This document shows, in pieces, positions 29,201-38,098 of a DNA stretch of 64,000 bases (positions are counted from its first letter, which is position 1; each line of letters starts with the position of its first letter). The position numbers and the translations under genes are program-made. The stretch lies in the NCBI GenBank assembly GCA_004794785.1, contig SJOL01006489.1, positions 625,271-689,270 on the forward strand, in the 5' to 3' direction. The DNA comes from Opisthorchis felineus (taxonomy: Eukaryota; Platyhelminthes; Trematoda; Opisthorchiida; Opisthorchiidae). The notes beneath the pieces were generated by a model. It searched no databases, was not told the origin of the DNA, and worked only from the letters and a program-made list of their open reading frames with translations.

Positions 29201-32200
29201 TGACGACTAACATAAGCAACCCTGCGTGAATATCCTCAGTACAATTCACCTTCAGTTAACTCTTCTTAACAGTGAGGTAACAGCCCGAATAGTAACCGGA
29301 TGTACTTGGAGTTGCAGCGGCCACCCTTAAATGTTAAAGGAGTGATCAGTGTTACTCATCTCGTAGGTGGAAACTTCGGGGTTTTCATCGGCTTCATGAG
29401 TAGTGCCATATGGATAAAAATACTTGAAACGAAAAATGTGACCGATCTGGAAAAGTACATCCAGCTGAAGAATACTGTGTACCACAGACGCAATTCTCTC
29501 CTTAACACCAGCCCAATCGGCAAACGAGCACTTATCGCCAGACCATCCCTGAACTCAACTGCTCCTCCCTCAAGCCAGGGTCAGTAAGGTGACATAGAAC
29601 AGCTTGTCTACGGAAAAAAACTACTCACCTGAAGTATAGACGTATTGCACAAGAGCCTCAAGTGCACAGTCCGATAAGTTCGCCACGTGAAATTCTGTGC
29701 ATTCCGGATCTCGATCTATTGTTTCATCGATAGTCCGGGATAGAATACGTGCGAGACATCTGTGCACTTTTTGTGATTGGGTTCCGTTAGTAAGAAGGAA
29801 ATCACATTCTTTGGTCTGCCTTCAAAAAAAGACAAATTGTTTGCTGCTAGAGAATCTACACGGATGAGGGGTACTGATGATGGTGAGTGCACGTTAACGA
29901 GAACAGATCGAAAGCGTTTGCACTGGTAGATTCTGGGTACTGTAGATTTTGTCGTAATTCCAAGAGCAAGGATGTACAAAAAAGGTCTCAATACAACACT
30001 AGCGAATCGCCATTACGCCAGTCATTACTAAGCCATTTGTGTTCTTGAAACAGATACCAAGACAATAAGGGCCGAAGGATAAGCGGACGCTAACTATGTT
30101 CACATCACGTTCAAATTAATCAGTGACCTCGTCTTCGTCATCTCACTAAGATATGCAATTGATTTCGCCAGGTAATACATAGCGAAAACTGGGAACGTGG
30201 GAACAGATCGCAAAACTCGTGCACTAAATTTTATATGTTCCATTATCAATCATGTATCCAATTAAAAATACTGAGAAAAGCTTCGTGACAGGAAGAACTA
30301 CTCAGAATGTTGCTGAAATCCCTTCGACAGCCAACGACCGGTTTCACCCTACTTGGGGTTCATCTAGTAGGTGTAGTCTTCGAGTCTCCGTAAACCTTAT
30401 TTCTGCTTGAACACCAAATTTCATGCAACCGGCATAATACACTCATTTGCAAATTAATTTGATGTTAGTGAGAGATTCAACTAAATACTTGCTGTAATTC
30501 TTGTTTGTGATATTCTTCGACCGAATGTAAACATTGTCGTTCAAGTAGAACATGAGGTTGGCGGAAACTTAAAGACTAGACCTGCCTGAAGAGTCAAAAG
30601 AATGGCGAAAGCGGTCATGGACAGCTTTTTAAGTGATGCTTTCCGTTGAGAAAATACACTGCAATATGTCTAATATCTTAGCAACCGAAACACGAGGCCG
30701 CCTTTGTGTAGCAAGTTCAGATTAAGGATATCACAAATGAGAGGCTTAGGTGGGTTGGCGTTAACGCCAACTTAATTTTCAAGTGAGTGTGTATCCTTAA
30801 TTGAGGACACACTTGTTTGCTGGATGGTTGGGAATTGCGAAACACGCCTGTCATTTGTAATGCACCATTTATATAGTCCTTACCTGAAGGACAACCTGAA
30901 GATTCCAAACAAACGTGGTCCTCCATGGAAAAAGTCCGAACTTTACCAAGAACCTCAAAGGACCAACTACAGACGGTTACTTCTGAGATGCGGTTTCCTT
31001 GAAGAAAACCCAACTCGTAGCATGATTAAGAAAGCTTGCCACGTCCTATGTGTGAAAATTCCGCTGATTCCTGGGGCGTAGGTGGGATTGCTTTCGGTAT
31101 TTCATAGTGGAATGTACCTTTATGACACAGTTATCCGTTCTAGATAGAACATTCACAAAAGAGGCCGCTCCCTGATTGACTGATTACAGAAAGGAGTTTA
31201 TTACTGAAGTACCTTTGATAGATAATCACTCGAACAAGAGCAAATATTCGGCCCTTTCCCTCTCTTCTCGTCTAATAGTGACACGCTTTCGACTCCAATG
31301 AACCGGAAAAATGACAAGAACATTGGAGGTCCCTCCACAAAACTCCGCAGCAGAAAATATTACTTACAAAATACACGTTTTGCGACGTACATTTATGTCG
31401 CACACTCCCTCAAAGAAACGGTATGTAGAACCGATTATACGGGTGAAAAGGCCGATAGGCGTCATCAACCAAGACATTTGAACAACCATTTGAATCACAG
31501 CTAACCTGCACGACAGGTTTTCCTGCCGTCGTAAGAACCTACGGCAATGTGTATCAGTAGGCTCCGCGAGTTACGCTTCCCCCAAAGGACTAGGATTGAT
31601 TGAAGCTACGTGTTGAAGTTTCATTAAGAAGTCAAGACGAAAATTTCCTATGGATTTTTTACGACAATTAAACAGTAACGCTTAGAATTTTGTCAAGGAC
31701 TTATTCAAAGGTAAAGAGCAATTTCAAAAGAAAAAAACTAGGAAAAACCCAATGACATCCACAAGCTGGATGCGAGTAGATTATTTTGACTGAAATTCCT
31801 GGCATTTTGCCCCTAATACAGCAGATAGCAAAAAGACATGCACATTTCAGGGTCTGTATTGAAGTACACCTGGAGGTCTAATAGCTGGCGTAATACACTC
31901 GTTTGCAAATTAAAGCGGTGTGAACGAAAGACTCAAACGAGTCTCCCATTTATGACATTCTCCAACTAAGTGTGCTGAACAAAGGCCGCCTTATGTTTCA
32001 CTTTGCAAGCTATTCGAGATAGCACGGCATACTTCCTTGGCTGGACATACTACACATAAGGTTGCTGAAAGTTCTTCGACAGCAAACGACTGGTTTCCAG
32101 TTTCGTAGAGCTCATCAGGTAGTATTCGCCGATGCAGTTTGGACACAGGTGATAGAATGTGAACAACTGCAGAGAGTAACGCTGTATAGTGCGGACAAAC

Positions 32201-35200
32201 TGTTTCACTTGGCCTGGAGATGGAATCTTGTAAGTCAGCAGCAGCAGCAACAACAACAAAAACCCTTCTACCGCATGTGTTTCACTTGCTTGAGAAAGTT
32301 CATGGGCTGTACTGATGTCAGTTTCACTCTCATTTTTTGTAGATACAAGTAAACATATCGATATATATATAGTAATTACAGTCAAAGCGTCGGGTGTGTT
32401 GGCACTATCATCTGCGTGCAGGAGATCAACAAAAAATCGGCTGCCTTATTCACGTCCCATCAAATTTGTGGGTTAACCCATCAACTTGTTCTTTTGAACG
32501 TGAGTGTTAAATGATAGCAATATTTCCTATTTGTAACCTTACTTCCTTGCATTTAAAACGTTGCTGCAAAATGGAATATTCCTAACTGTTCAATCAGCCA
32601 TGAGAAATCATTACTCTCTACGGAATGCGGTGAGAAATTCTGTGATCCTCTAATCTTCTGGCTGGGCCGAAAGGATGGTATTCGGACAACAGCAACGCGT
32701 GCTGGACGTCTGTTGGTGACGCCGTTTTTTCCCCCATTTTGGGTCATCAGATGCGTTGTTAAGCAGGTGTATCGAACATAGGCTTCTTCTTGTGTCGATA
32801 ATATAAAACATACTACGCTGTTATCTGCTACAAAGTTGCAGATAAGGAAATTTCATCACTAGGCTATTTTAATCAGAAAAAACGCCTTGCAGCAACATCT
32901 TACGATATTCCCGTCAGTGCTTAGATTTTCATCACAACCCACCTGTCTTTATTACGCAGGTCGGGATGTGTGTCTAGTGAAATGTAGTCGCATTACTGCT
33001 AAAAGGCTGTTTTTAACCAAGCTAGGTGTGGTGGTCGGAGCTGTCGTTCCAAAAAACCCAAGTAGATATTAGCTGGAATAGTCTCTTTCTTGTCATGGAT
33101 TTGTAGTTTTAAACTTTCCGATTATTTCTTGTCTATTCTGCGCAGGGTCAAAACAGGTTAGAATGAAACACCACAAAGACATGCAAGGCACTGTAGACTG
33201 ACGACGTCACTGCAGAGTCACATGTCGTACGTAAACAAGGAGTGAAATTACGAACCATATCTAGAACTTGCAAGGTGTAAACTATAAGTGGTGAAACGAC
33301 TGAATGAGATTTTTCTGCTTCCAAACATAGATTTCAGTGCACCTACTGCTTAAATACGTTGCACACATCACAGCATGCACCGGTAACGCTATCTCGATTG
33401 TTAATGAAAAGTGTACAGTAAAAGCGTCAAAACAATTCGATCACCAAGCATAAGTGTGTTAAATTAATGTGACATTTCTGGTTCACTATCTTGTTGTACG
33501 AGAGTACCAAATGGTATTGAATCCTACAAAAAGGTTGAAAGGAAATAAAAATATTTACCATTTGCACTAGTTTCATATTTAGGCATTTCAGACTGAACTG
33601 TTTTATCCACTGAAAGTAAGAATATCCAGGAGTGAAACCACCTACTGTCTCTATGGTGATTTTTCGAAGAAATGTAGGCAGTATGTAATCGTTAGATCAT
33701 CTACAAAACTGATACATGAAGTAGTTGAAGGAATGCAAAAACTACATGAACCTTTTGCTTTGATATCGCGCTTTTCATCTGAATGAACAACTCAAAAATT
33801 TAAAGTTCCTATGCCAGCATGTTGCATCAGATTGATATTCGACATCCCACAAACACCTTTGAGCAAATTTACTCTATTTCCTTTCAGCCAGACAAAGAAT
33901 TGTAGAATTTGGTGATAGAATAAAGCATATGACTGACAAGACAGAAATAGTCACTGTCATTCCCCTTGTGGATTCAGCAGTGCGTTACAATAATGCCAGA
34001 CCATCTCAGAAACTGGTCCGTCCGGTTTATTCCGTAAAACGCGAGTATAGGATTCCGAAGTGCTTAAGAAAATGTTACGAATATGGTGAGCGATAGTTTA
34101 TCACGGCAATAGATAATAAGAATAAGGTAACTAACGAGAAAGAGGAAAGAAGAAAGGAGTAAACTTAGCTCAGTGAAAATACACTCACTTGCAAAGTAAA
34201 TCGGTGTTAAAAGGAAAACAAACTGAGTCTCTTGTTTATGATATGGGTAGTATGTTGTGTCAAGAAAGTTTGCAAACTGTAAGTCGTAGTTCAGATATAA
34301 AGTTAACGGAATATGAGCCACGAAGGCGGTGTTCTTTATGTCCATAACTGGTTCCAGTTCCACTGTGACAGCATATAGTTTTGTGAACGAGACGTTACGT
34401 CTACATCTTGAAACGGTTACCATACTACTACTTCTACTAAGTAAGCAGCAAACATTTTTGGCCTCGTTTTTAACCAGAAGCTTCCGCATAAAGAACGATA
34501 TCACTCCTGAAAACTCCCTTGTACCTTTCCCGAGTACGCATAGCAATAAAACTCAACCTATTAGAGTAGCAGCGTTGACTCAAATTGCATTTCTTCATCA
34601 TATTTAATTAGTCGACATTATGTTCTTGTTCTGTTATAATATACATCAGCAGCTAGAGGCTTTCTGTGACAGCTACGACATAATGTAAACTAGGAAAGTT
34701 TGTAGTCTATCCTTGCGTGAGTGCGTAGAACTTTTTTCAGTCCAATCAAAGTTCCTAGTGTGTAAACTTGAAAGGGTGAGAATGACATATTAGGAGAGAT
34801 AAATGCGATGCGATCATACTCTCTCAACTGAGGATGTTCTTAAAGGCAGATTTGCATTTTGACCACCTGGAGCATTTTTATTTCCTAGAATTTGAATGGA
34901 AAGTAGTCCTTCCAGTAATCCTACAGCATGACATTGTCACTCACACAAGTCGGACTCACTCGCACACCACTCCTTGGTAAACGTCATTTCATGGGCCAAA
35001 TGCTCTCAGCTGTCCGTGCTCCTACTGTTATCAGAATGAGGCACAGTCCTCCCGCAACACTCGATTGTGAATCTATAGCTCGCCTAGGAATTCGAATCAG
35101 AGTGACCCAGTCAAAAAATACAGTAGACAAAGTCTCATCACTAGTGGCCGTCTTGCTTGAAAGCCTCATGAGCTTTCACAGGCAGTCGCGCAACGGCACA

Positions 35201-36172
35201 GCGTGTTGCTACCCCAACCGGAGCCAGGGGAACACTGTGTCGTCAGGTCTTTTGGTTCAGGGCTTTTGAAAGTATTATCACAGCCTAAGAACACACCTGA
35301 TATAATTGTTTGACTTGCTTGGGTGCCGCTCAGATTTTTGTGTGAAGTTAATACGTGGAAGCTATATTCACCCGCATATTACGATATGTCTTACGTCTTA
35401 TCTTACGATACGTCCCCCAAAGAAGAACTATGAGGTGTGTCACAATGGTTTCCCATTGACCTCCCGAAACAAGCAGCTATATCGGAAGATAAATGAAAAG
35501 TGCAGTGCATGGTCACCTTGATGCCGTTTTAACACCTGGATTAAAAGATGATGTTTGTTTCGACAAGACTATCTTTTTTCACTGATGTCACTTAGCCCTC
35601 AGTGATGACATCATTTTTTCGTGATAAGAATTGTTTCGAAAATCCATATGTTGCAGAGGGAATCTCCATATAACAATGTTGCACTTTTCATTTAGCTGTG
35701 TCGTTGTCAGTGACTTGTTCCTATCTGTTGCCCTGATGGTTTATTCTGACCAGGCCAGTTCTTCACTACTCATTCTAAGTAACTCTATCCACACTCCCAT
35801 CTACGCACATGTACGGTTGCATTTCTCAACGCATGTTATCTTGAATTCGCTTACTTTATGGATATACTAAAGCACCAGTGAGAAAAAGAATGATTCAGAA
35901 AATGCTAGGATTTTCACATTTTCCACTCATCCGGGCAACTTCAAATTCCGAACGTAGATGTACCGCTCGCCTATACAGTAATCATGTGCTTTGAGCCGCT
36001 CATTACTCTCCCCCTAATAGCTATTTAAAATTCGCTTCAGCAAACATGAGGTAAGCTTCAATTACTAATAAGACATTGAACAATTCGTGAAAACTCACAA
36101 ACGTTGATCATTCAACTTCTTCAGCAAAATGGCTGTTGCATCAGAATTCACGTAGACTTTCTCTTCGCTCAT
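8081..36172 (-). CDS. Kelch-like (BTB-BACK-kelch) protein, whole gene, 8 coding exons
   Basis: Predicted substrate adaptor of a Cullin-3 RING ubiquitin ligase: the BTB domain binds Cullin-3 and the kelch propeller binds the target. Coding exons on the minus strand are 36172-36099, 29819-29629, 24364-24160, 23468-23147, 17280-16887, 12325-12097, 11135-10981 and 8271-8081. All seven junctions are GT-AG and keep phase, giving 1761 bases and about 586 residues, normal for KLHL proteins. Residues about 15-118 are BTB, about 125-235 BACK, and 266-575 kelch with six double-glycine signatures (VIGG, MIGG, FGG, VGG, FGG, LGG), one per blade. The start is supported by an in-frame TGA 12 bases upstream and a G at -3. 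The BTB part is divergent: the usual S-x-[YF]-F-x-x-[ML]-F segment after the HRC is missing. Which KLHL subfamily it belongs to I cannot say. Confidence 0.9.
9805..9978 (+). repeat. Hammerhead-bearing repeat, copy 1 (internally deleted unit)
   Basis: Matches the ends of the family unit: a left block reading ATATCTCGAATATCGTGCC at about 9811, a direct jump to the block TTGGGTTCAAGCAGAACATA, then the ribozyme and the tail TCTCAGCAACCTTGTGAGTA. The middle of the unit (the GTGCAGCACATTCAG block present near 25.14 kb) is absent. Confidence 0.8.
9903..9945 (+). ncRNA. Hammerhead ribozyme motif, best preserved copy
   Basis: All parts of a type I hammerhead are visible in order. Stem I is GCCTAC (9903-9908) with GTGGGC (9940-9945), six pairs including one G-U. 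The core is CTGATGA (9909-9915). Stem II is GCCC with GGAC around a six-base loop, with one C-A mismatch. GAA then leads into stem III, ACCGGT (9933-9938), followed by C17 at 9939 as the expected cleavage base. Stem III is a self-complementary hexamer, so a single molecule would have almost no loop and activity may need a dimer, as described for minimal hammerheads of animal repeats. The motif assignment is seen directly; self-cleavage is inferred. Confidence 0.85.
10981..11135 (-). CDS. Kelch-like gene, coding exon 7 (kelch blade 5)
   Basis: Reads [38 protein letters not shown] and ARAFS, a textbook kelch repeat. The acceptor is GAAACAG and the donor is the weaker GTTTGT. The one-base overhang joins exon 8 as SATAVFEDF. 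Confidence 0.88.
11136..12096 (-). other. Intron 6 of the kelch-like gene
   Basis: 961 bases with no recognised content beyond splice sites. Confidence 0.75.
12097..12325 (-). CDS. Kelch-like gene, coding exon 6 (kelch blades 3-4)
   Basis: Encodes [28 protein letters not shown], then [20 protein letters not shown] and [11 protein letters not shown]. It has two W-containing strand ends and one double-glycine turn. The donor is GTAAGT. The two-base overhang joins exon 7 as [12 protein letters not shown]. Confidence 0.88.
12326..16886 (-). other. Intron 5 of the kelch-like gene
   Basis: About 4.6 kb. Two overlapping minus-strand open frames at 13298-13750 (150 codons) and 13380-13646 are hydrophobic and unrecognised. 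No mobile element could be named. Confidence 0.75.
16887..17280 (-). CDS. Kelch-like gene, coding exon 5 (kelch blades 1-3)
   Basis: Acceptor CTTTCAG, donor GTACGT. It opens [12 protein letters not shown], the usual entry to the propeller after BACK. There is then an insertion of about 35 residues rich in Asn and Ser, and then [20 protein letters not shown] with [15 protein letters not shown] and [11 protein letters not shown]. These are the GG, Y and W positions of kelch repeats. The Asn/Ser-rich insert in the first blade is longer than usual. Confidence 0.9.
18660..19000 (-). mobile_element. Decayed RTE-like reverse transcriptase fragment
   Basis: Two overlapping minus frames together read like an RTE-clade palm domain. 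Motif A is seen as [20 protein letters not shown]. Then comes [15 protein letters not shown], matching the RVR.YG...P.F..S segment before motif B. A scrambled SxxLxxFFFxFF stretch follows where SGVRQGCPLSPFLFN normally stands. Motif C is seen as [20 protein letters not shown] with YVDD at 18730-18719. Frameshifts separate the parts and neither end of the element is definable. It lies in the kelch-like intron 4 in the same orientation as the gene. The open frame directly upstream (19015-19386) could be another part of the element but I do not recognise it. Confidence 0.65.
19015..19386 (-). CDS. Unassigned 123-codon open frame beside the RTE fragment
   Basis: An open frame of normal-looking amino-acid composition with no domain I recognise. 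It sits directly upstream of the RTE-like fragment on the same strand, so it is most simply part of that decayed element or another repeat. No convincing splice sites fit it into the kelch-like gene, whose exons 4 and 5 already join in phase without it. Confidence 0.2.
   Translation of the reverse strand: MSISCSSPNGLFFNYWPEILGFETSCGFGRRALLMIPSKDETTVRHISAFRLRVASLYKTNFSLKSTDIYSDKTIWKQIGIQMELIPFVVFTASKESDPCPRLNFDVGEGGSTVFPLCAYIKS
21870..22540 (-). pseudogene. Possible decayed gene or element with a membrane segment
   Basis: Successive minus-strand frames look protein-like but are broken by shifts. One reads [20 protein letters not shown] and onwards as a membrane helix (22538-22311). A second reads [20 protein letters not shown] in another phase. 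A third (22051-21869) begins with [10 protein letters not shown] and turns hydrophilic. I cannot identify the parent protein. It lies within kelch-like intron 4. Confidence 0.25.
22945..23012 (-). repeat. tRNA-derived SINE-like segment (boxes A and B)
   Basis: On the minus strand a tRNA-like half is legible. A box-A-like TAGCCCAGTGTG (22999-22988) is followed, about 25 bases on, by a box B GGTTCGAATCACGG (22964-22951). The spacing and the CCCGAAGATCGCA stem before box B fit a tRNA-derived pol III promoter. The acceptor end is not clean, so this is read as a SINE head or a tRNA pseudogene, not a working tRNA. It ends about 135 bases from exon 4 of the kelch-like gene. Confidence 0.5.
23147..23468 (-). 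CDS. Kelch-like gene, coding exon 4 (BACK domain)
   Basis: Encodes most of the BACK domain: [18 protein letters not shown] (the LP/PLEFLEIL helix), [20 protein letters not shown] (the conserved E..L/F.A..RW.. helix), then [17 protein letters not shown] (the IR.PL...L helix). The acceptor is TTCACAG and the donor GTAAGT. It ends in phase 0 after HSKWDRK. Intron 3 (23469-24159, 691 bases) has no recognisable content. Confidence 0.92.
24160..24364 (-). CDS. Kelch-like gene, coding exon 3 (BTB end, BACK start)
   Basis: Encodes [20 protein letters not shown] and then [15 protein letters not shown], the closing helices of BTB. It continues [17 protein letters not shown], the 3-box/BACK entry where KLHL proteins have an N-C-L-x-x-x-x-F-A pattern. 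The acceptor is CCATAG and the donor is GTGAGT. Joining to exon 4 gives [13 protein letters not shown] with no phase error. Confidence 0.88.
24983..25024 (+). ncRNA. Hammerhead ribozyme motif, degraded
   Basis: Stem II is perfect (GCCC at 24995-24998 with GGGC at 25005-25008). The core base before TGATGAG is A instead of C, stem I is shortened, and the conserved GAAAC reads GAAGT. It is probably inactive. Confidence 0.7.
25303..25346 (+). ncRNA. Hammerhead ribozyme motif, one core substitution
   Basis: Stem I (GCCTAC/GTGGGC), stem II (GTCC/GGGC), GAAAC, stem III ACCGGT and C17 are all intact. The core reads CTAATGA in place of CTGATGA: the invariant G5 is A, which is expected to abolish catalysis. 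Confidence 0.8.
25652..25740 (-). repeat. Hammerhead repeat family, body fragment
   Basis: Minus-orientation body fragment with AATACACCCATT and TGAATCCCAGCTGAATC blocks; no ribozyme part. Confidence 0.55.
25878..26139 (-). repeat. Hammerhead repeat, minus-strand unit
   Basis: Read on the minus strand it has the ribozyme followed by the tail, the CTCGAATATCGTACG block, and the body with GGGATTCAGCTGAGTC, in the family order. It abuts a plus-orientation fragment (26139-26215) with the TTGGCGGAAACTCGGG block and a truncated ribozyme. Confidence 0.7.
26062..26105 (-). ncRNA. Hammerhead ribozyme motif, partly degraded
   Basis: Core CTGAGGA on the minus strand differs only at position 7, which tolerates any base. 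GAAAC, GTC and stem I (CCTAC/GTGGG) are present. Stem II is weakened (GCCA with GGTC) and stem III reads ACTTGT. Confidence 0.65.
27475..27697 (-). repeat. tRNA-derived SINE-like repeat
   Basis: On the minus strand a tRNA-like head is visible: GGTGGGGTAGTGGTAA (box A region, about 27679-27664) and GGAGTTCAAACCCC (box B, 27636-27623), about 30 bases apart. A non-tRNA body follows to about 27475. The Gly/Glu-tRNA-like start TGGTGGGGTAGTGGTAAC is well preserved, but the aminoacyl stem cannot be closed. Confidence 0.55.
29629..29819 (-). CDS. Kelch-like gene, coding exon 2 (BTB core)
   Basis: Preceded by a T-rich tract and an AG acceptor and followed by a GTGAGT donor. It encodes [20 protein letters not shown], then a long acidic helix region, then [25 protein letters not shown] corresponds to the CDV strand of BTB domains, VHRC to the HRxxL turn, and [12 protein letters not shown] to the helix before the BTB three-helix bundle. 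The segment between HRC and FHV lacks the aromatic motif normally involved in the Cullin-3 contact. The last codon continues into exon 3 as Glu (TSELTINSE). Confidence 0.88.
30300..30535 (-). repeat. Hammerhead repeat, minus unit of an inverted pair
   Basis: Minus-orientation copy with tail, ribozyme (30372-30330), the TTCAAGCAGAAATAAGG block and a body block with AATACACTCATTTGCAAATT. It faces the plus-orientation copy that begins at about 30536. Confidence 0.65.
30330..30372 (-). ncRNA. Hammerhead ribozyme motif, core damaged
   Basis: GAAACCGGTC and stem I remnants are intact on the minus strand, but CTGATGAG reads TAGATGAA, so the catalytic core is lost. Confidence 0.6.
30536..30790 (+). 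repeat. Hammerhead repeat, plus unit of an inverted pair
   Basis: Begins TTCAAGTAGAACATGAGG, followed by a ribozyme remnant at 30581-30626, an ACCGAAACACGAGGC block and a GTGTAGCAAGTTCAG block in family order. Confidence 0.65.
30581..30626 (+). ncRNA. Hammerhead ribozyme motif, degraded
   Basis: Core CTGAAGA (variable position 7 changed) and a formable stem II (GTCA/TGGC) remain, but GAAAC is GAAAG, and stem I and stem III do not pair well. Confidence 0.5.
31866..32127 (-). repeat. Hammerhead repeat, near-complete minus unit
   Basis: Carries every family block in minus orientation, from AATACACTCGTTTGC on the left through GGCCGCCTTATGTTTC to the ribozyme at 32082-32127. Confidence 0.65.
32082..32127 (-). 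ncRNA. Hammerhead ribozyme motif, stem II rearranged
   Basis: CTGATGAG is intact on the minus strand and GAAAC plus a GTC-type cleavage site are present, but the segment between them (CTCTACGAAACTG) cannot form the normal stem II, and stem I is mismatched. Confidence 0.55.
32235..32265. repeat. CAG/CAA microsatellite
   Basis: Runs of CAG then CAA triplets, which would encode glutamines in one plus frame. It lies in intron 1 of the kelch-like gene. Confidence 0.8.
34175..34315 (-). repeat. Hammerhead repeat family, body fragment
   Basis: Minus-orientation body block (AATACACTCACTTGCAAAG, then CTCTTGTTTATGAT) followed by a short plus-like block ATAAAGTTAACGGAA. No ribozyme core. Confidence 0.5.
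36099..36172 (-). CDS. Kelch-like gene, coding exon 1 (start of BTB)
   Basis: Begins [15 protein letters not shown] and continues LLKKLNDQR, the amphipathic first helix of BTB domains. The donor is GTGAGT (36098-36093). It ends with two bases of a Leu codon that the next exon completes, giving [14 protein letters not shown]. An in-frame stop lies 12 bases before the ATG. The 5' untranslated region and promoter are not identifiable. Confidence 0.85.
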
Positions 36173-36666
36173 TGCAACAGTTCAGCTCAGATATACTTTC
36201 CGATAACGAAGTCGTCAGGTCGGACGGCATACTACCAAGAGTTGTAATCGTGCAGACGATAGCCGAGTAGTTTGTATGACATAAATGAACAACGGCATAC
36301 CAACTGCTTTGCTTAGCACACTCATTTTGCATCGATTTGTTCTTTCGCTCTTATCCTGTGCCTATGTGTGGGTGGGTGCGTGCGTGCATTCTATCGAGAC
36401 ACACGCACAGATTTGGCTGACATAATTTAGTGTTTATCGACCGATTAGGCAAGTGATTTTACATCAATGACTGTGACGAAGTATGCAACCGATGGTAAAA
36501 ACTTATATTCTTTGGCTGGAAGAAGAAATGGATAGATGAAAGACTCATTTTCATTCGTGTGCTTTTTGAGACCCATCGCCAAATTATTTAAGGTGAATCG
36601 ATCGCTGATCTGAATGAAGACACCAGCTACAGCTATTTTAAACGGACGGGCTGGAAGCGAGGCATT

Positions 36667-37005
36667 CGGAGCTGAGCATCGTTTTCATGCAGACAACGCG
36701 GCTGGTATCCAACTGAAGAAATACGCAACTTGGAGAAGGACCAAAAAGCCTGTAATCAATGCAATCAATGGATCATTTGTTCAACCCCTAAAGAGGGCAA
36801 AGTAGTATTTCTTGAGAAGAACATTCAGGAGGATGCAATTTCGATGGTACATCTTTTTTGTCCTCAGAGGTCCTCTGAAGAACCCAACCTGTTAGACAAG
36901 AAAACGAGAGAGCTTTTAGTTCCAGAGTTGCTCACTTACAGATCAACAGGAGACATCACAACAGGAATTCCCAGTACTAGTGAACTAGATTTGTTCGCAA
37001 TTTGA
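36667..37005 (+). CDS. Unassigned coding-like frame with a CxxC pair
   Basis: After an AG following a T-rich stretch (about 36687), the frame reads QRGWYPTEEIRNLEKDQKAC, NQCNQWIICS, then a charged stretch and LFAI before a TGA at 37003-37005. CNQC followed by IIC could be part of a small zinc site. It lies about 500 bases from the kelch-like start codon in the divergent direction. I do not recognise the protein. It could be a terminal exon of an unknown gene or part of a repeat, since a SINE-like copy begins just downstream. Confidence 0.3.
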
Positions 37006-37029
37006 GCAGAGTTGTGAAAGTCTTGTGAA

Positions 37030-37225
37030 GATGTCCTCCTGTAAATGAAGTCGACCTGTGCTGAAAAGCCGAGAAGCACTACACAGCTGTTTTATTCTAA
37101 TTTGGGAATCATCATCAGTGCGAATCTTATAAGACACCAAAAAAGTTCGGACCTGCGAATTCCCGGCTTGTAGTTTGAACATCTAGTCGTTCGGCCAAGA
37201 GCGGCTGGCCGGCGGTGTGAGTAAA
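37030..37225 (-). repeat. SINE-like family B, minus copy
   Basis: The minus strand reads from a CAGCCGCTCTTGGCC head through GATGATTCCCAA to the tail block AGTGCTTCTCGGCTTTTCAG. The same tail recurs at 39.85, 39.94 and 61.24 kb. A partial plus copy lies at about 37275-37350. Confidence 0.6.
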
Positions 37226-38098
37226 TCGCACTTAGACAGGATATGGTGCCACTCACAACACCCCCAAAAGTTTCATGCGATACAAACTGCCGGTGATTTC
37301 CAATGAGAACGAGACAGGCTTTACAACACAGACTGGCTTTACGTACAGGACGAAGTGCCCACTGAACTGGGTTTGCCGATCAACTGTCACGTTCATCGCG
37401 AGGACCGATGCTGTGCCATCTTGCCAGATTACAGTGATCTACTTGATTGGAATTAAGTTGGTTGGGCTGGTAATGCAGCCGAAACTAGACGCGCAAGCTT
37501 ATTCGGTAGATGTTGTAATAAGAAATAGCATTGTAGCTCATGTGATTTTTATTCCATTTGGGCTAGATGCCACAAATCCACCCGTTTGTAAGGACTTCCA
37601 CAAAGCCTGAAGTTGATTTTGCAAGCTCCCGCTTTTTATCTGAAAGTTTTAGTGAAAGGTACACGACAGTGTAAAGTATTTTCTCGCAAAAAAAGCAAGA
37701 AGTGCGATAGTACATTCGAGATTTCTGCCCAAAACAGCCGAACGTGCATTCAATTAGGACTGTGCAGAAAGTGATTGATCATTCTTGAAAGAAGGAATAC
37801 TGTCGTTAGAGAAGCATTTTGGCTTTATTCGAAGATGTTCCCCTGATAGCAAAAGATTCTACATAGCTTGCAGTGCTTCCTGACCCTTTTGGTTTATGCT
37901 ACACTCGGTAAAGGTTCTACGACCTGCCTCAATGGTGTGGGCTCCAGGGCATGAAAGCTCGTCGGAAATAAATCACAATCGAACTGTGATTAGATTTTAA
38001 AGAAGTGAACACAGCGATGGTGTTTATATGTTGGTTGCTATGTCAAAAAATAAGCGGTGTTGGAAGTCTAGTGGAACAACGACACTATCAGAACTAAA

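Larger units (their letters stand above)
24365..29628 (-). other. Intron 2 of the kelch-like gene
   Basis: About 5.3 kb, with the densest cluster of hammerhead-type repeats (24.87-26.2 kb) and a tRNA-derived SINE-like segment near 27.6 kb. The part from 27.7 to 29.6 kb shows nothing I can name, apart from a 95-codon open frame at 29300-29587 of unknown meaning. Confidence 0.8.
29820..36098 (-). other. Intron 1 of the kelch-like gene
   Basis: About 6.3 kb. It holds several hammerhead-type repeat copies (30.3-30.8, 31.9-32.1 and 34.2-34.3 kb) and otherwise short frames I cannot assign. Confidence 0.8.
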
